DNA of 64,000 bases. It comes from Apostichopus japonicus. Its lineage: Eukaryota; Echinodermata; Holothuroidea; Aspidochirotida; Stichopodidae. The stretch is from the NCBI RefSeq assembly GCF_037975245.1, contig NC_092568.1:19747001-19811000 (forward strand), given 5' to 3'. Shown here piece after piece: positions 35,322 through 48,675 of this stretch. The position numbers and the translations under genes are program-made. The first letter of the stretch is position 1, and every line of letters begins with the position of its first letter. The notes below the pieces were generated by a model. It was not told the origin of the DNA and made no database searches. It saw only the letters and a program-made list of their open reading frames with translations.

Positions 35322-35790
35322 AAGCATTCTCCTAATCATTCTTTGGACATTATGAATAGTTTGCTGTTGCCTAACAGATCTCTGTACTGTAAGCAGTTAG
35401 TGAAGAAGTCTAGGGTTGGTACTGTAATCCTCACAACTATAATTTTCAAGCTGTTTGTTAAAGCATTCTCCTAATCATTCTTTGGACATTATGCATAGTT
35501 TGCTGTTGCCTAACAGATCTCTGTACTGTAAGCACACAGTGAAGAAGTCCTAGAGGGTTGGTACTGTAATCTTCACAACTACTGTATAACTTTCAAGCTG
35601 TTTGTTAAAGCATTCTCCTAATCATTCTTTGGACATTTTGCATTTGCTGTTGCCTAACAGATCTCTGTACTGTAAGCAGACAGTGAAGAAGTCCTAGAGG
35701 GTTGGTATTGTAATCTTCACAACTATAACTTTCAAGCTGTTTGTTGAAGCATTCTCCTAAATCTTTTTTCTTTCTTTTTGTTGGGAACCA
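35322..35790 (+). repeat. About 139-bp tandem repeat, 3 units plus a partial
   Basis: Units begin with AAGCATTCTCCTAATC at 35322, 35461, 35608 and 35747, giving lengths of 139, 147 and 139 bases and then a diverging partial. Shared internal blocks include TTTGCTGTTGCCTAACAG and TTTCAAGCTGTTTGTT. The end of a further unit (TAACTTTCAAGCTGTTTGTTAAA) lies at 32322-32344, on the far side of the foldback element, so the element interrupted this array. Confidence 0.9.
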
Positions 35791-38700
35791 ACAATTAAGC
35801 CAATGTCCAAACAAGATCTACAGTTACTGTCATATCTAAAATTTACTTACTTGGGCAGTCCTGTGAACCAGTCATTTAACTTGTCCCCAAGGGTATTAGA
35901 TCCAGTATACAGTTCCATATTGGTTTGTTATGTAGGTAGAGGTTACTAGGCCACTAACTGATTGGGAATGGTAAAAACCTTTGTAAAATTGTAGATATAA
36001 AGATGATAATTTCTTATGGTGAGAATTTTTTTTATTTATTTAGAGCCTATTAAGAATAGTTTCTTAATTCAGATTTTTGAGTTGGATGAGGAGAGGGAGC
36101 AACAGAGGAAGGGAGGGTGGGGGGGGGGGGAGGATGTTAAGATGGAACCTGGCAAAGGGTTTACTATGGGGATTATAACCGCTAACCATATATTACAGCA
36201 AAGTATTTGGAGTTGTTAATTTTCAAGAATATTCTAAAATGTAAAAGAAATATATACATTATTTTTGTCTTATAATCAGTGCAGTTTTAATGTTTCAACA
36301 GGCTGGCAACAATTTTCATGAACAGACTAGGAATATGCATTATACTTGGACTGATATCGGTGTCTAACTTTATCGGATTACAACGCATGTACACAACAAA
36401 CTTAATTTAGTGCTGCCTATATAGCTTTTAAATACTACTGGAATGTAAGGAAAAATACTCTGGGAGAAAACCTCATCAGAATGACATGGAAATGATAATT
36501 TCTGACAAATTAAAATCTATATTAGATCTTTGAGTGAGAAACATTATAGGTTTAGTTGCTGCAAATCCAAGCTGGCTACTGCTTTAAAATAAAGTTACAT
36601 GAGTTATCCTTAAAATAAAAACTCATTGGTTAAATGTTCCCTTTTCATTTTCTTGACGGTAATTATTTTGGGGTGGGGAGGGGGGGGAGGTTATAATATT
36701 GAATTTTGTATTAGCATTAAATTTTCTAGGAATATGAACTGCAGAAAGTATTTTACAATGATAATACAAACTCAGTGTCGGTTTCCAAGGTCCTAAACTC
36801 TGCAATTTCACTACCAGATAATGTCACTCATCATAAAGCTGAGACTTACAATGCAAATTGAGCCAATGCTTTGCATGCATGGGGCACAAAGAATTTGCAT
36901 TGCTGTTGTCCTGATTTTGCTACAACTTTTCATATTCTGATCCTCAACAAAGCCTACACAACTAGCCTAACACAAAGTAAAGCATATCCTGTACAGACAG
37001 TCATGCCAACTGTACGTTCAGATCTGCCTTTAACATAAAAAAAAAAAAATTACTAAAAAAAAAAAAAAACTGTTCAATTTGGTCAATTTTTGACAGAAAT
37101 TGATCTTTAACACTGCATAAGCAATGAAGTTCATAAATTATTGTCATTTCAAACAATGAAGAGGTAAAATAGTACACTAAGACATTCATTAATTTTCTTT
37201 CATTATAATGACTGTCAATATGGTGCAATATATTTATATAGATATATATTTATAAAAGCCGTATCTCATTTTGATCGAATGAAATCTGAAGTCTACAGGT
37301 TAATACATGATAGAATTGGATCAAATTGCCGCTAAATTTGGCAACAGACCAATCGAGGAAGAAAAAAAAAGGTTCCTTTTATAGGTTCAGCCCTAAGAGA
37401 GATTGACCAGCAGGAGTTGTGTAACTGATAAAACTCAGGATAAGTTGTAACTGAAATCCAGGGGAGCTTTGATACTTGGTGTAGCTAAGCTATATTATTT
37501 CACTAAAAACATCAACATCTAAATGTGATGCATATGATGGAGTTTAACCTGTGTTTACCCTTTATTTGACTCCATGCTGAACGAGTGGAAACAGTTTGAT
37601 TCCCCGCGTGATCAGTTTGGTTCTGCTCATGCCAAAAAAAAATGAAATGAACTTTTATCAGAGATTCACTTGGGTTTACTGGCCTGACACACATCAGACA
37701 AGAAGTATGCACCGATATGGTATGTGATCGACATTAATTAAGAGTTAGATACGTACTTAAGGTAGTCCTCAAAATAACAACCATAGAGTACCCAATGACA
37801 GGGCATAAAATAATACCCAGCTGTCCTTCCTTCTGCAATCCCATGAAAGAAAAATCCTCTGACAAATGTGGCTGTAACAACTAGTTTATCTAGTTTGAAA
37901 CACTGATGACCATTTCTTGGTTTTTCTAGCATATTTGCGGTCGGCAGTGGTAATGTTAACCATTAAGTCAACACTTGCGTGCTAATCTCCAATGTTCAGG
38001 CAGATTAGATTGCTTGGAGACAGTCTAATTGTCTTTGGGATCATTTTAAGGACTGTATGCATGGTTATGCATGGTTATTACACTTTGAATGTATGCATAC
38101 ATCCTTTAACTTTTAATGCAGAATACTTGCACATTTATACGTACACGTTCATGCAGCAGACAATTGTGCAAAGTTTACACAGACCGGCAAATATCGTATA
38201 CTTAAAACAAACCTGAATCATAATCAGCACATTTAACAGGCAAGTTTAATTGTTATGATGTATTGATAAAGCCTAAAATATCAATGCAGCACAGTATAGG
38301 CTCCCTTACTATAACTAATGTACAAAAGTTACAGAAAAAAAATTGAACGTCTTGGTTTCACGAAAGGGAAAAATATGGAGTCACGTTTACAGACGGTCTT
38401 GCAAAATTGTGAGGTGGACCGAGTGGATTGCAACGTTGGCAATGATTATAACGTGGATTGCAAAGTCGGTTCCTACTATTATGGTTAGATTCATCCGACA
38501 CGACAACGTACAAAAATGCTATACTCAATGCTGAAGACTTCATTTGGTACAGATCCTTTGAATTTCTCAGAAAGGTTGGATTCTCAGAAAGGTTGCTAAT
38601 ACTAAAGTTGTAGGGTTGGCACTGTTTGTTAATGTTAGCAACAACATTCAACAGGTAGAATAAAATTTTCAAAGGAACATTAATATTGTACTTGGTACTA

Positions 38701-38953
38701 TTAAATTACTAAATATTGATAATATTATGTAGTTAACATGTCTTTAAATGTTAAAGTACATTGTGTTTTGATACAGAAATTGGTAATCCCCTAGACAACA
38801 GTCCGTGTACCTGAAGCTTTGGTTAGTACCATTATACTGATAGGGGTAACTTAGGTTGGCTCTGAATAAAAACAAAAAGTGGATATATATCAATAACGAA
38901 AATGACTGCTTGCACGGCAGAAAAGGTGTCAGGAACAAACATATATTTGGGTG
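35791..38953. other. Intron sequence; no gene seen
   Basis: G-runs at about 36119-36132 and 36672-36689, A-runs near 37038 and 37055, and a short tandem TTCTCAGAAAGGTTG at about 38564 and 38581. Otherwise unremarkable. Confidence 0.55.
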
Positions 38954-39278
38954 CAGGGTTATAGCTAGGAGATTGTGAGTGCTGGTTAAATAAATTTGCG
39001 AAGCGTAGCGAGCGAAGCTCTCGCATCTCACGGCCGGGGGTCCAGGGGCCCGCTTAAGGGCCCCTGGTGGGGTCCAGGGGCAAATAACAGAAAAAGGTGA
39101 CGTTATTATCATGTTTTACGGCAAGGGAAAGATAAATTTGTTACTTTTGTTGTATTTCACAAGCATTTTACTATTTTTTGTGCCGGCCGGTGGACTGTTT
39201 ATTCACTTCCAATGCCGGCCGGCAGGCGTGAGTGGCGGTTACCACCGGCTGCCGCCGGCCGGCGTGGCTATAACCCTG
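38954..39278. mobile_element. Non-autonomous hAT-type DNA transposon (325 bp)
   Basis: The terminal inverted repeats are a perfect 12-bp CAGGGTTATAGC at both ends. The 8-bp target duplication TTTGGGTG is exact (38946-38953 and 39279-39286). The right part holds repeated GCCGGCCGG palindromes (about 39181-39190, 39214-39223 and 39254-39263). The left part has a GGGGTCCAGGGGC motif in two versions (about 39035-39050 and 39070-39082). The intact ends and duplication suggest relatively recent insertion. The overlapping open frames are not protein-coding. Confidence 0.92.
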
Positions 39279-41560
39279 TTTGGGTGTATTCTGACTTAAA
39301 GTTCTCATTGATTACTCCAAAATGCATATTACATGCCAACCCTAACGCATTACGAGTAGAACTCCTGTGACAAATCTTATGTGGTACAGGTAGGGCCCTT
39401 GTAATGTAATCTGCGAATTAATCAGGTCACACATCCAGAGTCTACGCATGCTTCTTCAATACCGCCCTCATTTCCATTCGGGGAACATTTCATACTGAAG
39501 TTTTGAATACAGTATGCCTACAGAAACAGCATAGCTCAGCTTAAACCACTATATTGGCCATATCCTGTCATGGGTCTCATCTGAATAGTTTACTGCAAAA
39601 AGGAAATATTACTTCCCTCTACATGTCCCCCAGCTTCCACCCCCACTCCCCCTAACCCCCCCCCCCCCCCCGTCCAGCCACAGGGAAACTATACAGTATT
39701 TGCTGTGCAAGTCCATTGGAGTTTTAGTAAAGTATATCCACAACGTACGTTTGGTCAAACTAAATGTACGGATGCCAACCCTGCTTTGTGAAGCTATATG
39801 GCCTATACTGATCCATAACTATTCTTCTTTTTTATCTAGGGTTTTGGCAATAAATTTTTTGAAAACACAACTTTTACTTCTAGTTTAACACGATATTCTC
39901 TTTTTTTTTCTTTACTCTTTTCATTCTCCATGTGCAGCAGTCTGTCAAATCAAAATTACAGAAACCAATTCATTGCTTCATATCAATAGATCTATATAGG
40001 TAGCTAGCACATAGATTGGAAAACCTGTTTGATCATTTAAGTGTATGTGCTCCGGCTTTTTCGTTTCATTTTGATTGAATTTGCATAACTGTATCAAGTT
40101 GCATCAGCTGGTGGTATTCGTTGAACCCTAGAATACTGATTAATTTGATTGCCAAACCATATATGGGCCGGTAATATAAGTACGGAGCGTACAATTCTTC
40201 CCACTCCTCGGCAGACAACATTAATGCTCGCCCTATCCTACGTGTGTAATTACCCTCAACTTTCATGGTTTATGACTTCCACGTCACAGAAGTTATTCGG
40301 TATACTGTCTGGGCATGACATGGCGAATGAAAAGTGGGTACTTCAACACATCCGTCAGCTAATGTTACACATCTGCATTTATAATCATATGTATGTGTTC
40401 AAAGGCCAGATGAATTGCAATAGCCAGAAAGCAAACAACTCATTACCAGTGTTATTAATAGATGCTAAAAGCAGCATGCAGACCACAAGGTTCAATTTTA
40501 ATCTTTGCCCTCCTTCCCGCTTCTTGCCCCAGTCCACTTCCACCTCTCCTCCCCTCCCTCTACTGCTCCTTCATCTCACCATCCCATCTAATCCTATTTT
40601 GTTGGAAACTCAATTTCAAAGCTTTAATGACTATAACTATGGAAGTTAATATTATGACCTAAACAGTTACAAAAGACGCACATTTTACAAATAAAAAAAA
40701 GATTACATTTCGAGGGACACAAAAACTTTCTCAGATTGTAGATTATATATGTTACTTTTAATATTGGAAAAGTTACCAGCAACAGAATGGCCTCATGTCA
40801 TATACATGTGTTGATCAGATTCTCATCAACTCATGCGTGGATATTGCAGGATTGATGAAAACTTGCCCACCCAAATGCAAAATGCAGAGTTGGATCAAAA
40901 TTATGTTTTACTAAATTGAGCTGCTACTAGATCATTTAACAGAATATATTGTACCACCTTGGACAACAGGTCAAGTTAGTGTCACATCTCTGAATGACAC
41001 CAGTAGGTGAATTCTTTGCTATTTCATGATGAAAGTAAGTTGGTTATTACTTAGATTTTGATATCAATATAACCTTTGCTTTTTACAAAGTCTTTTGAAA
41101 TTCCCACCCCCCCCCCATTTCAACTACTGCTTCTGTTACAGACTGGTAAGCAATCATACATACAACAAGGCAACACTCTGGCTTGTCTTTACTAACCTCA
41201 TGTAACCAAAATAACATATAGATGTAATGCTAGATTGTTATGCTACATTAAAAAGTATCAAAGAGTACACTTATGACCAAGTGTATTTTGTAACACTAAA
41301 GTTGCAGTAATAAGTATATCTTCCATCAATGAGCTCATGTAAGTTATGTAAAAATGAATTATAAACAATGGCTTAAAATTTAAACATTGAAGTCCTGTGG
41401 GAGCCACCAGCATCATCAATTTAGCATTAAAGGAGCATTTCCAGTGATATAAAGTATATTTAAGTTCAGAAGTACCAGCTACAGAAACAAATACTAGCAC
41501 TCAATGTTGTTGTTTTTTCAAGACTATATAATTCTGCCTGAAAGTCAATCATCTGTAAAA

Positions 41561-41660
41561 TTAATAATAATTATAATCAGCAGTTATTTTTGCGGCGACC
41601 ACAAATGTGGGTGAAACCCGCATGGGCTTATGGATTACAACTTTCTGCAAGTCGGGTGGC
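41561..41660 (-). mobile_element. Retroposon 3' end with ATT-type tail
   Basis: On the minus strand a GAAACCCGCA-type stretch is replaced here by GGGTTTCACCCACATTTGTG, followed by AAAATAACTGCTGATTATAA and a short ATT tail. A 21-base segment (41571-41591) is identical to 4453-4473, which also sits next to a triplet tract in the same orientation. Confidence 0.45.
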
Positions 41661-42559
41661 TTCCAATTCAACATTTAAACTCAAAATTAAACTTAACTAA
41701 AAAAACTAAAATTTGGAAGCTTTTCAATTTAGAAAGTCACAGCACCGGTAAAAATTTGTTTTTAAACAGCTGGTTGCACAATTGTGATGTTACACTAGAC
41801 TATTCTGCTTCTCAGTTTGGCAGGTACAGTCTAGATTAAAGCCCATAGCCATATATCATTAGTACATTAAAGAATCTAGTGCTTAAAATACTACCATACT
41901 ACTATGTGCATGCAACTGTGGAAAGCATCACTGAATAAATAATACTGCTGCAGTACGTTGACTTCACACAGGATACAATGGGCCCTTATTGATTCAAAAA
42001 ACCACAATATAGCACTGCTCACTCATACATATATTTATACATAATACCCATTTATACTGTACCAATGACTTATAATCTACAGACTTCTAACTAATTCAAG
42101 CCATCAGTGATCTGAAAATGAAATTGGCAACATTTTCATGACTCATCCAGAACAAAAACTAAAAACAAAGTCACTGTAATTGTGCAAAGTGAATCTATAA
42201 ATCTCCGTCAAAATTTGATGATCATGAATGATGTCCACTCTTTTTCGTACCCTAATTTCTTGTTCCTTGATATAACTGTTCAGACTCCTTTGCTTTTGTA
42301 ATATTGAGGTATTTCAAGCCCCCCCCCCCACCAACCCCTCTCTCCATCTTCCCTCATTATTGCTTGTAATATAGCTGCTGAATGGATCTCTATGCGGAAT
42401 TCATCCCACACCAAGAAGGCAACTACAGTCCATTAACATAATCTCCAGGCACCCCCATTGGCACTATTAGCATAAAATATTTTCTACGATAATTTGAGAC
42501 ATTGCTTGTATGGTTTATGGTTTATAAATACGGTATTATTTAAATAATTTCACATTTGT

Positions 42560-42583
42560 AAAAAAAAAAAAAAAAAAAAAAAA
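42560..42583. repeat. Poly(A) tract, 24 bases
   Basis: Uninterrupted A-run. No retroposon body is recognised on its 5' side, so it may be a plain mononucleotide repeat. Confidence 0.9.
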
Positions 42584-45500
42584 TTCTACATTGCAAATTT
42601 TCTTCCATGCGTCTGGAGTAGCTAAAATCTGCTTCGGTCTTCACAATTCTACGCCCTTCTTAATTCTTCCGCATTTCGATTTATGCAGCCGAGAATGATG
42701 TCCGTTGGATCTGAGATACAAAATGGACTTGCATTATGGTCACTTCTGATCAAAATGAGCATCTCCAGCATGGAATGGCCCAACTGGAAACGTTTAGGGA
42801 CATTAACGAGTCACATTAGAAATTCTTCATAAGATGACGTAGAAATTGTAAGATAGATGCTCTGTTATAGTACTAATCTACCTACATATATATACCTATT
42901 CACCTCTTGCCCAAATTTAGTCTGTTACCCGTGTGCACATCACACTCTTTGCAAACATTTCTCACTAAAACTACCATGGTACCAGCTCAGTTTCTCTAGG
43001 CAATTAAAAAGTCAGCTCTAGAGAGCTTCTGCACAAATGGTAGGGAGAAAGTCCTTCATACGTAGACCCCACGTCCTAGCTACTCCGTCGTCACGGCGAA
43101 TAGCGCTTGACACTGGACCTCAGTATGCGCACTCAATTCAGCACGCCTGAAAATCACCCGTGTCATTAGCATTCGAACGGAGGGAGCGTTGCTCTTATGT
43201 TGCAAATCAAAACCGTCAGCGAGATTCCAGTTCCTTGAAACTGTATCTCATTATGTGCTGAGCAATCTATCGGAGCCTAGTGGCAAACTAAATTGAAACA
43301 TTAGTGTTAAATGCAAATAGATTCATTATACATTGAAGGAGGAAAAAGCCACCACATTCCGCACGTCACAGTGTTATAGCTCCGGAGGAACTGGTGCGAG
43401 GCAAAAGTGAAGTGTCCATGTGGCAGGTCTGTGTACGGGGGCAAATTATTGATTTTTAACCTCTCAACCAAATACAGTCTGCCAATCTTTATTCTTCTTT
43501 TTTGGGCTTTTCTACGAGATATTCTAATTCAAGGGCAAAAAAAAAAGAGAAAAGGAAAGGAAAGGAGAATTGGATGAGTTTGGCTAACCTGTTAGAACTA
43601 GTGTGAACTTAAACGTGGAAAACTGTGTTGAATGTTTCACGTTCATCTGCGTGCGTAACGGATTAGAGTGACTATACTTACAACAACGTTTAAATGATAT
43701 AATCGGACATATATACAGTAGCTAGAGTTGAAAAACATAGATTAGCTACACTCCTCTACAATTTAACTAATAAAAAAGGTGAAACAACATAGGAATTTAT
43801 GTTTTCTTGTTGCTTTAAACCAAATGTGGAAATTACAGACATTACCACGTAATCTTATCGCATTTAAATATTACGTGGTAATACATATCCCCCTCCTATC
43901 CCTCCTCCCCCCAAAATTTCCCTTCCCCTCCCTCTACTCGAGAGAGAGTATAATTATTAGTCAACCATACCAGAAATTTTTATGCAGATTCAGGAAAGGT
44001 CCAGCTTCTTTGATTACAAAAAAAAAAATATTCACTCCACCATTTAAAGGCAATAATGATCAGGCAAAGTACTCCTTTACTATACATATCAATGTGCTGC
44101 TAATTTACTCTTTGTCGTTTACAAAGAAACATGAAAGATGCTTTTACTTTGTGTGAAAGGAAATCTATGTAAAGAAGATGAACTCACCATTGTGTTTATA
44201 TTAGACAGCCTTGTCCAAATCATTCAAATTCTCAAGTTCTGCGTAGTGACTTTCACAAAAGTGCTCCTCGTTACAGACACTTAAAATGTGGATAGTATAG
44301 TCGTAAAATGCTTAGGATGTGGGATACATTCCCACGGTCCAATCACTAGTTGGGCAGGCTCTGCACATAATTTTGACAACTCGTCGAACGGTTAAGTTTT
44401 TGCATCGTAGGAGTCGACGATCGATATTCGGCATTATGACATTTTTTGTTCATCTCTGAACTTTTAATGAGAATTGTTTTGTCTTCTCGTGTGAACTGGT
44501 CATTTGAAAATTATCATCAAAATACACATCACACAAAGCAAAATATTACACAGTAATTTCGTCCAGATCGTATCAGGCAAGAGGCACTTCGACAGGACAT
44601 ATATCCAATCAGCAAAGAGACATACTCTAAGTCTTTAAAAGCGGCATGAAGGGTTTTATTTCAGCTAATAATACAAACGACCTCATACCCTCAACCGCCC
44701 TCATGATCTGAAAGATGCACAACAACCAATGCCGTTCACAAGAAAAAAACTGCCATATTTTATATCATTAGAAATTGAGATCGAACTCAAAATGCCGTGC
44801 GACTGATGTTTTCTATTAAAGATATATACTGACAGTGGAACATTTCATTTTGCCAAGCTTACAAAAATCATAAGTATTAGTTGATGCATGTCGTAAATTT
44901 GAGGACGACTAATCAAAATAAACTGAACACTAATAATTTCTTGGTAGCCTTTAACGTTTTGACCAGAGGAACTAACAGTTATTAAAGTTAATAGATTAAC
45001 CTTAAAAATCTTGAGCAATTTAGTTTGCTTGTTACTGCAGTTTGACGCTGAGAACTACTGATTTTTACTCCAAATACCATTTAGTGTGCCACTAGTAAAA
45101 CGCAAGCAACCATCAAGTTTGCATTTTCTTCGACTGATGGAAGGATTAATTAAACCTGATAATTACACTTTCAATGTGACATGTTTACACACTGGTTAGT
45201 CATCTAAACTACATTCATTGATCATGCTTAGATTCAAAACAACATGTGAATGACAATTCAGTCCCCAAAAAAGAAACTTTCCAACATTTTATTTCCCTGT
45301 TAATTCCTCAAGTATTCAGAAAGTAAAAAAATTAATTATCATAATTCACAAAATGTATAGAGAGAGACTGCATGGAACTACTGTAAGCTACTAAAACAGA
45401 GATTATTTTAGAGAGATCGGGATTCAGTCCACTCTATTGCCAAAGAGTACATTAGATGTAAATTCACTAATAATGAAAATTTAAAAAAAGCACTAACAAG

Positions 45501-45725
45501 ACGCCATTAAATTAAGTCAACTGTTTGTTTGTTTGTGTCCTTATTACATACGGCCGCTGTAAAACTGAGCTGAAACTTTTCGAAGAAAACATTAGGAAGT
45601 TTATACCACTCTGTACATATCCAGCTTTATATTTGTAACCATTACAGATCTTTCTTTTTACAGCTAAAAACAGAACTGAATTTTGCACTGTGGGAAGGTT
45701 ATATTACTCTTCCCTGTCTATACTG

Positions 45726-45830
45726 CAGTGGTCCACAAACTTTTAGACTCACAACCCAGGATCTTCCCATGAGGACTGAACCACAACTCACCACAACCAC
45801 CCCTCCACCGCCCCCTCCCCCCCCCCCCTC
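45726..45830 (+). mobile_element. Possible single end of a hAT-type transposon
   Basis: CAGTGGTCCACAAACTTTTA resembles the common hAT terminal sequence (CAGNGGTCCCCAAACTTTT type). No matching right end or target duplication was found downstream, so at most one end is preserved. A C-run follows at about 45810-45829. Confidence 0.3.
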
Positions 45831-46179
45831 TGAATCGAACGAAAGATAGCTTGCCATAGCATATTTTCCTGCCCTATTGTCAGAAGAAGGAATAAATGGC
45901 CGTATGTATATAGTATCCCATCATAAAAGAACACCATTTATAGGCTAAATTATTACACTGAATTTGGGAGACGGAAACGTTTTCGAAATGAGGGTTGTGG
46001 CTGTGGGGTGATTGAATGCGGCTCTCTGTTACATTCTAAGGCATCCATCAAATTTTGCAATCTGAGGCATACATTTAGACTAAAAAAATTAGGTCTACTT
46101 AAATGCAAGGTACATGTACTTATAAATATCCTCTTGGATTTCAAAAAATCTCCCATCTGAATGTTTTCACCAGCTGGCT

Positions 46180-46204
46180 GATGATGATGATGATGATGAT
46201 GATG
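46180..46204. repeat. (GAT)n microsatellite
   Basis: About eight GAT/ATG triplets, followed by a G-run at about 46229-46238. Confidence 0.95.
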
Positions 46205-48583
46205 AAGGTGAAGAGTGGGAGGGAGGTTGGGGGGGGGGAGGAGGTGGTTTGTTCCTCAGAATGCAACATTTCATGTGTAAACTAAAAACTTTTTGCTGAA
46301 CACCCTTACATTAGAGACCACTTCAACAATGCCAAGGTCTCACCTCATCCTTTACATAATCATGGAAATCATGTCCCCCCCTGTATCCCCCCCTCTATTT
46401 AACTACCCACATTACTAACACATGCATGTAGGATATCCTCCCTGCATGGGATACCCCTTCCAGTTGATTCGGTCACCTCTGAGCTCAACCACTACGTGCA
46501 AATACAGTTGTGTTTACTAAATATAAATTGCTAACTATAAGCACATACTGAAGCACTGACCAATATTATATGTATATGTATATATGGACATTATACCACA
46601 CAGGCCACAGTGTGCAAAGACCTCTCTGTACACACCAGACAGTTATAAAAAGCATTGTGTATGTTTAACCAGACATAATGCAGAACTCAAAAATTCTTAT
46701 TCAAGTTTTTTTAATACGTTGAAGGTGCGATATATATAGACTGCGTAATGCTACTACCAGCATCTTATCATGATACTGAGTCCATACATGTTTAATGATA
46801 CTCCCTCTGTTTACATTATGATGAATGCATTTCGTTTCATGTATAATGCAGCTTCCAACCAATGTAGCTAATATTTCATTGCTTTTGCTACAGGCATGTC
46901 ACAAATCATTACAACACACTGTACTGTAAACCTGACACTTTTGAGCCCACCAGTCTTTTCTCTCCATAGCTTTGACTCTCTCTTTATCATTCTCTTTCTC
47001 TCTCAGCTCGATCTCCGCCTCTCAGCTCTCACTCTCTGGATGATCATGAGCTCCCTATTCTTATAGTTCTTCTTTACTAGCTACATGGCATCTAAATTTA
47101 ATCCTTCTCCACCAGCGAGTGTAATACATTGCTATGATTTATAGCAACTTTGCTTGCATCCTTGTGGAAATCAACCCCAACAGTCCACCAGTCACTCCCG
47201 TTCCCTCCAATCACGCTCGTAACCTTTGATCTTTAATGTTCCTCACTATACACATTGCACATGAATGTTTTCCCCTATAAAACGACATACAGCTGATCAA
47301 TGCTACAGGAGCCACACAGAGCTCAATGCACCCCACAAACATATATATACATATATATATATATATATACTCTCGAAAGCGACTCACTGTTTATGTTATT
47401 CACCCAATGTTCTATAGACTAAAGCCAGATAAACACTGCCTCCTTTGTACACTCATACAACCGCCACTGAATATGTGTGCTTGTATGCGTTTCCTTTTTT
47501 TTTTTAACTTGTTTCTTTTATTTTTTGCTTTCCCCTTCTACTTCTTCTTTTTCTTCTGCTTCTCATTCTGCTGCTGCTGCTTCTCCTTCTCCCCCTTATT
47601 TTTTTTTTATTTCCACGTTGGCCAGTAATTGAGAAGGAGAGCCACAGGCAAATCATCCTGGTTGATGAGAGAGACTGACACATTCAATCACATTGCATGG
47701 CTAATGCAAGAGAACATACGAAGAAGAAGAAGCTCGGCTTCGCACATGCACATGCAGTTGTTGAACTTGAGCTAGCTGTGCAAATTATGTATTAAGCATG
47801 CGTTGAATCACAGAATTAACTCAAGAGTTGGTAATATTTTTAGATTAGGAAGATTTTCAGGCAATGTGAAATTCAATGCCTTGTTGTTAGGCAGGATGGC
47901 ACAGGGCTAGTACTGTAGATACTGTAGATTGTGCAGGGAGCGGATAGAACCGAGAGCATGCATGTGGCCCGAGTTGAATGCGACTGCGGCATGTATCATG
48001 TGTCTATGTAGTCATGTTGTGTACGATACAGACCTCTACATGTTACATGTATACAGTGCAAACTTGTAGCCTATCCAGCTTCACGACTTAACAGTCGGTA
48101 ACACATGGTTTGCAGCATTGGTTTTGTTCCTTTGATTATATGTTTGATTGTTGTTGTTTTTTTCATTCTCCTACATAAATTTTATGAACGGACACAAATA
48201 ACAGTTTTGTTTCCTCTTAATATCATGTCAACCTGTTTAGTCGTATGAATAATGTGTGTTGCTATTTTCCTGTTTGCAAACTGTGTGCACGATGTGTGAA
48301 CAGGTTTTTAATTGATACAGTCGCTCCAACCACTTTACACCCACTACAGGTCAATGGTAATCATAAAGCAACAAATATATCCATATAATATCCTTAATGT
48401 ATATTTCTAAAGAAACTTAAGGCAAAAATGCTTATAGTCGAGCACTTGTGCAATCTACGACTGAGGTAAATATTTGGATATTAATTGGACTGTCTCATTC
48501 TACCTGGAACTCCTGCCTATAAAAGTTCTTCACTGTCATAGCCCATCCCCAGTCCAGGCCTCCTGGTGTCTCTCTGGCCTCTT

Positions 48584-48675
48584 CCTGGACTCCACTGGCC
48601 CAGCCCCTTCTCTACCTGACCTCCCTACCCCCTCTCCCTGGACTCCACTGGCCCAGCCCCTTCACTACCTGACCT
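48584..48675 (+). repeat. Tandem duplication, C-rich (53-bp offset)
   Basis: A 39-base segment beginning CCTGGACTCCACTGGCCCAG occurs at 48584-48622 and again at 48637-48675, differing by about one base. The surrounding Pro/Ser-rich open frame follows from the C-rich repeat. Confidence 0.85.

Noticed and set aside
40149-40649. Longest open frame in the window (166 codons, plus strand)
   Set aside because: It starts at TTG, has no domain, ends in a C-rich low-complexity stretch and has no flanking splice or promoter evidence.
47326-47628. Plus-strand 100-codon frame rich in Phe and Cys
   Set aside because: It is produced by a TA tract and a CTT/TTC pyrimidine tract, with no domain.
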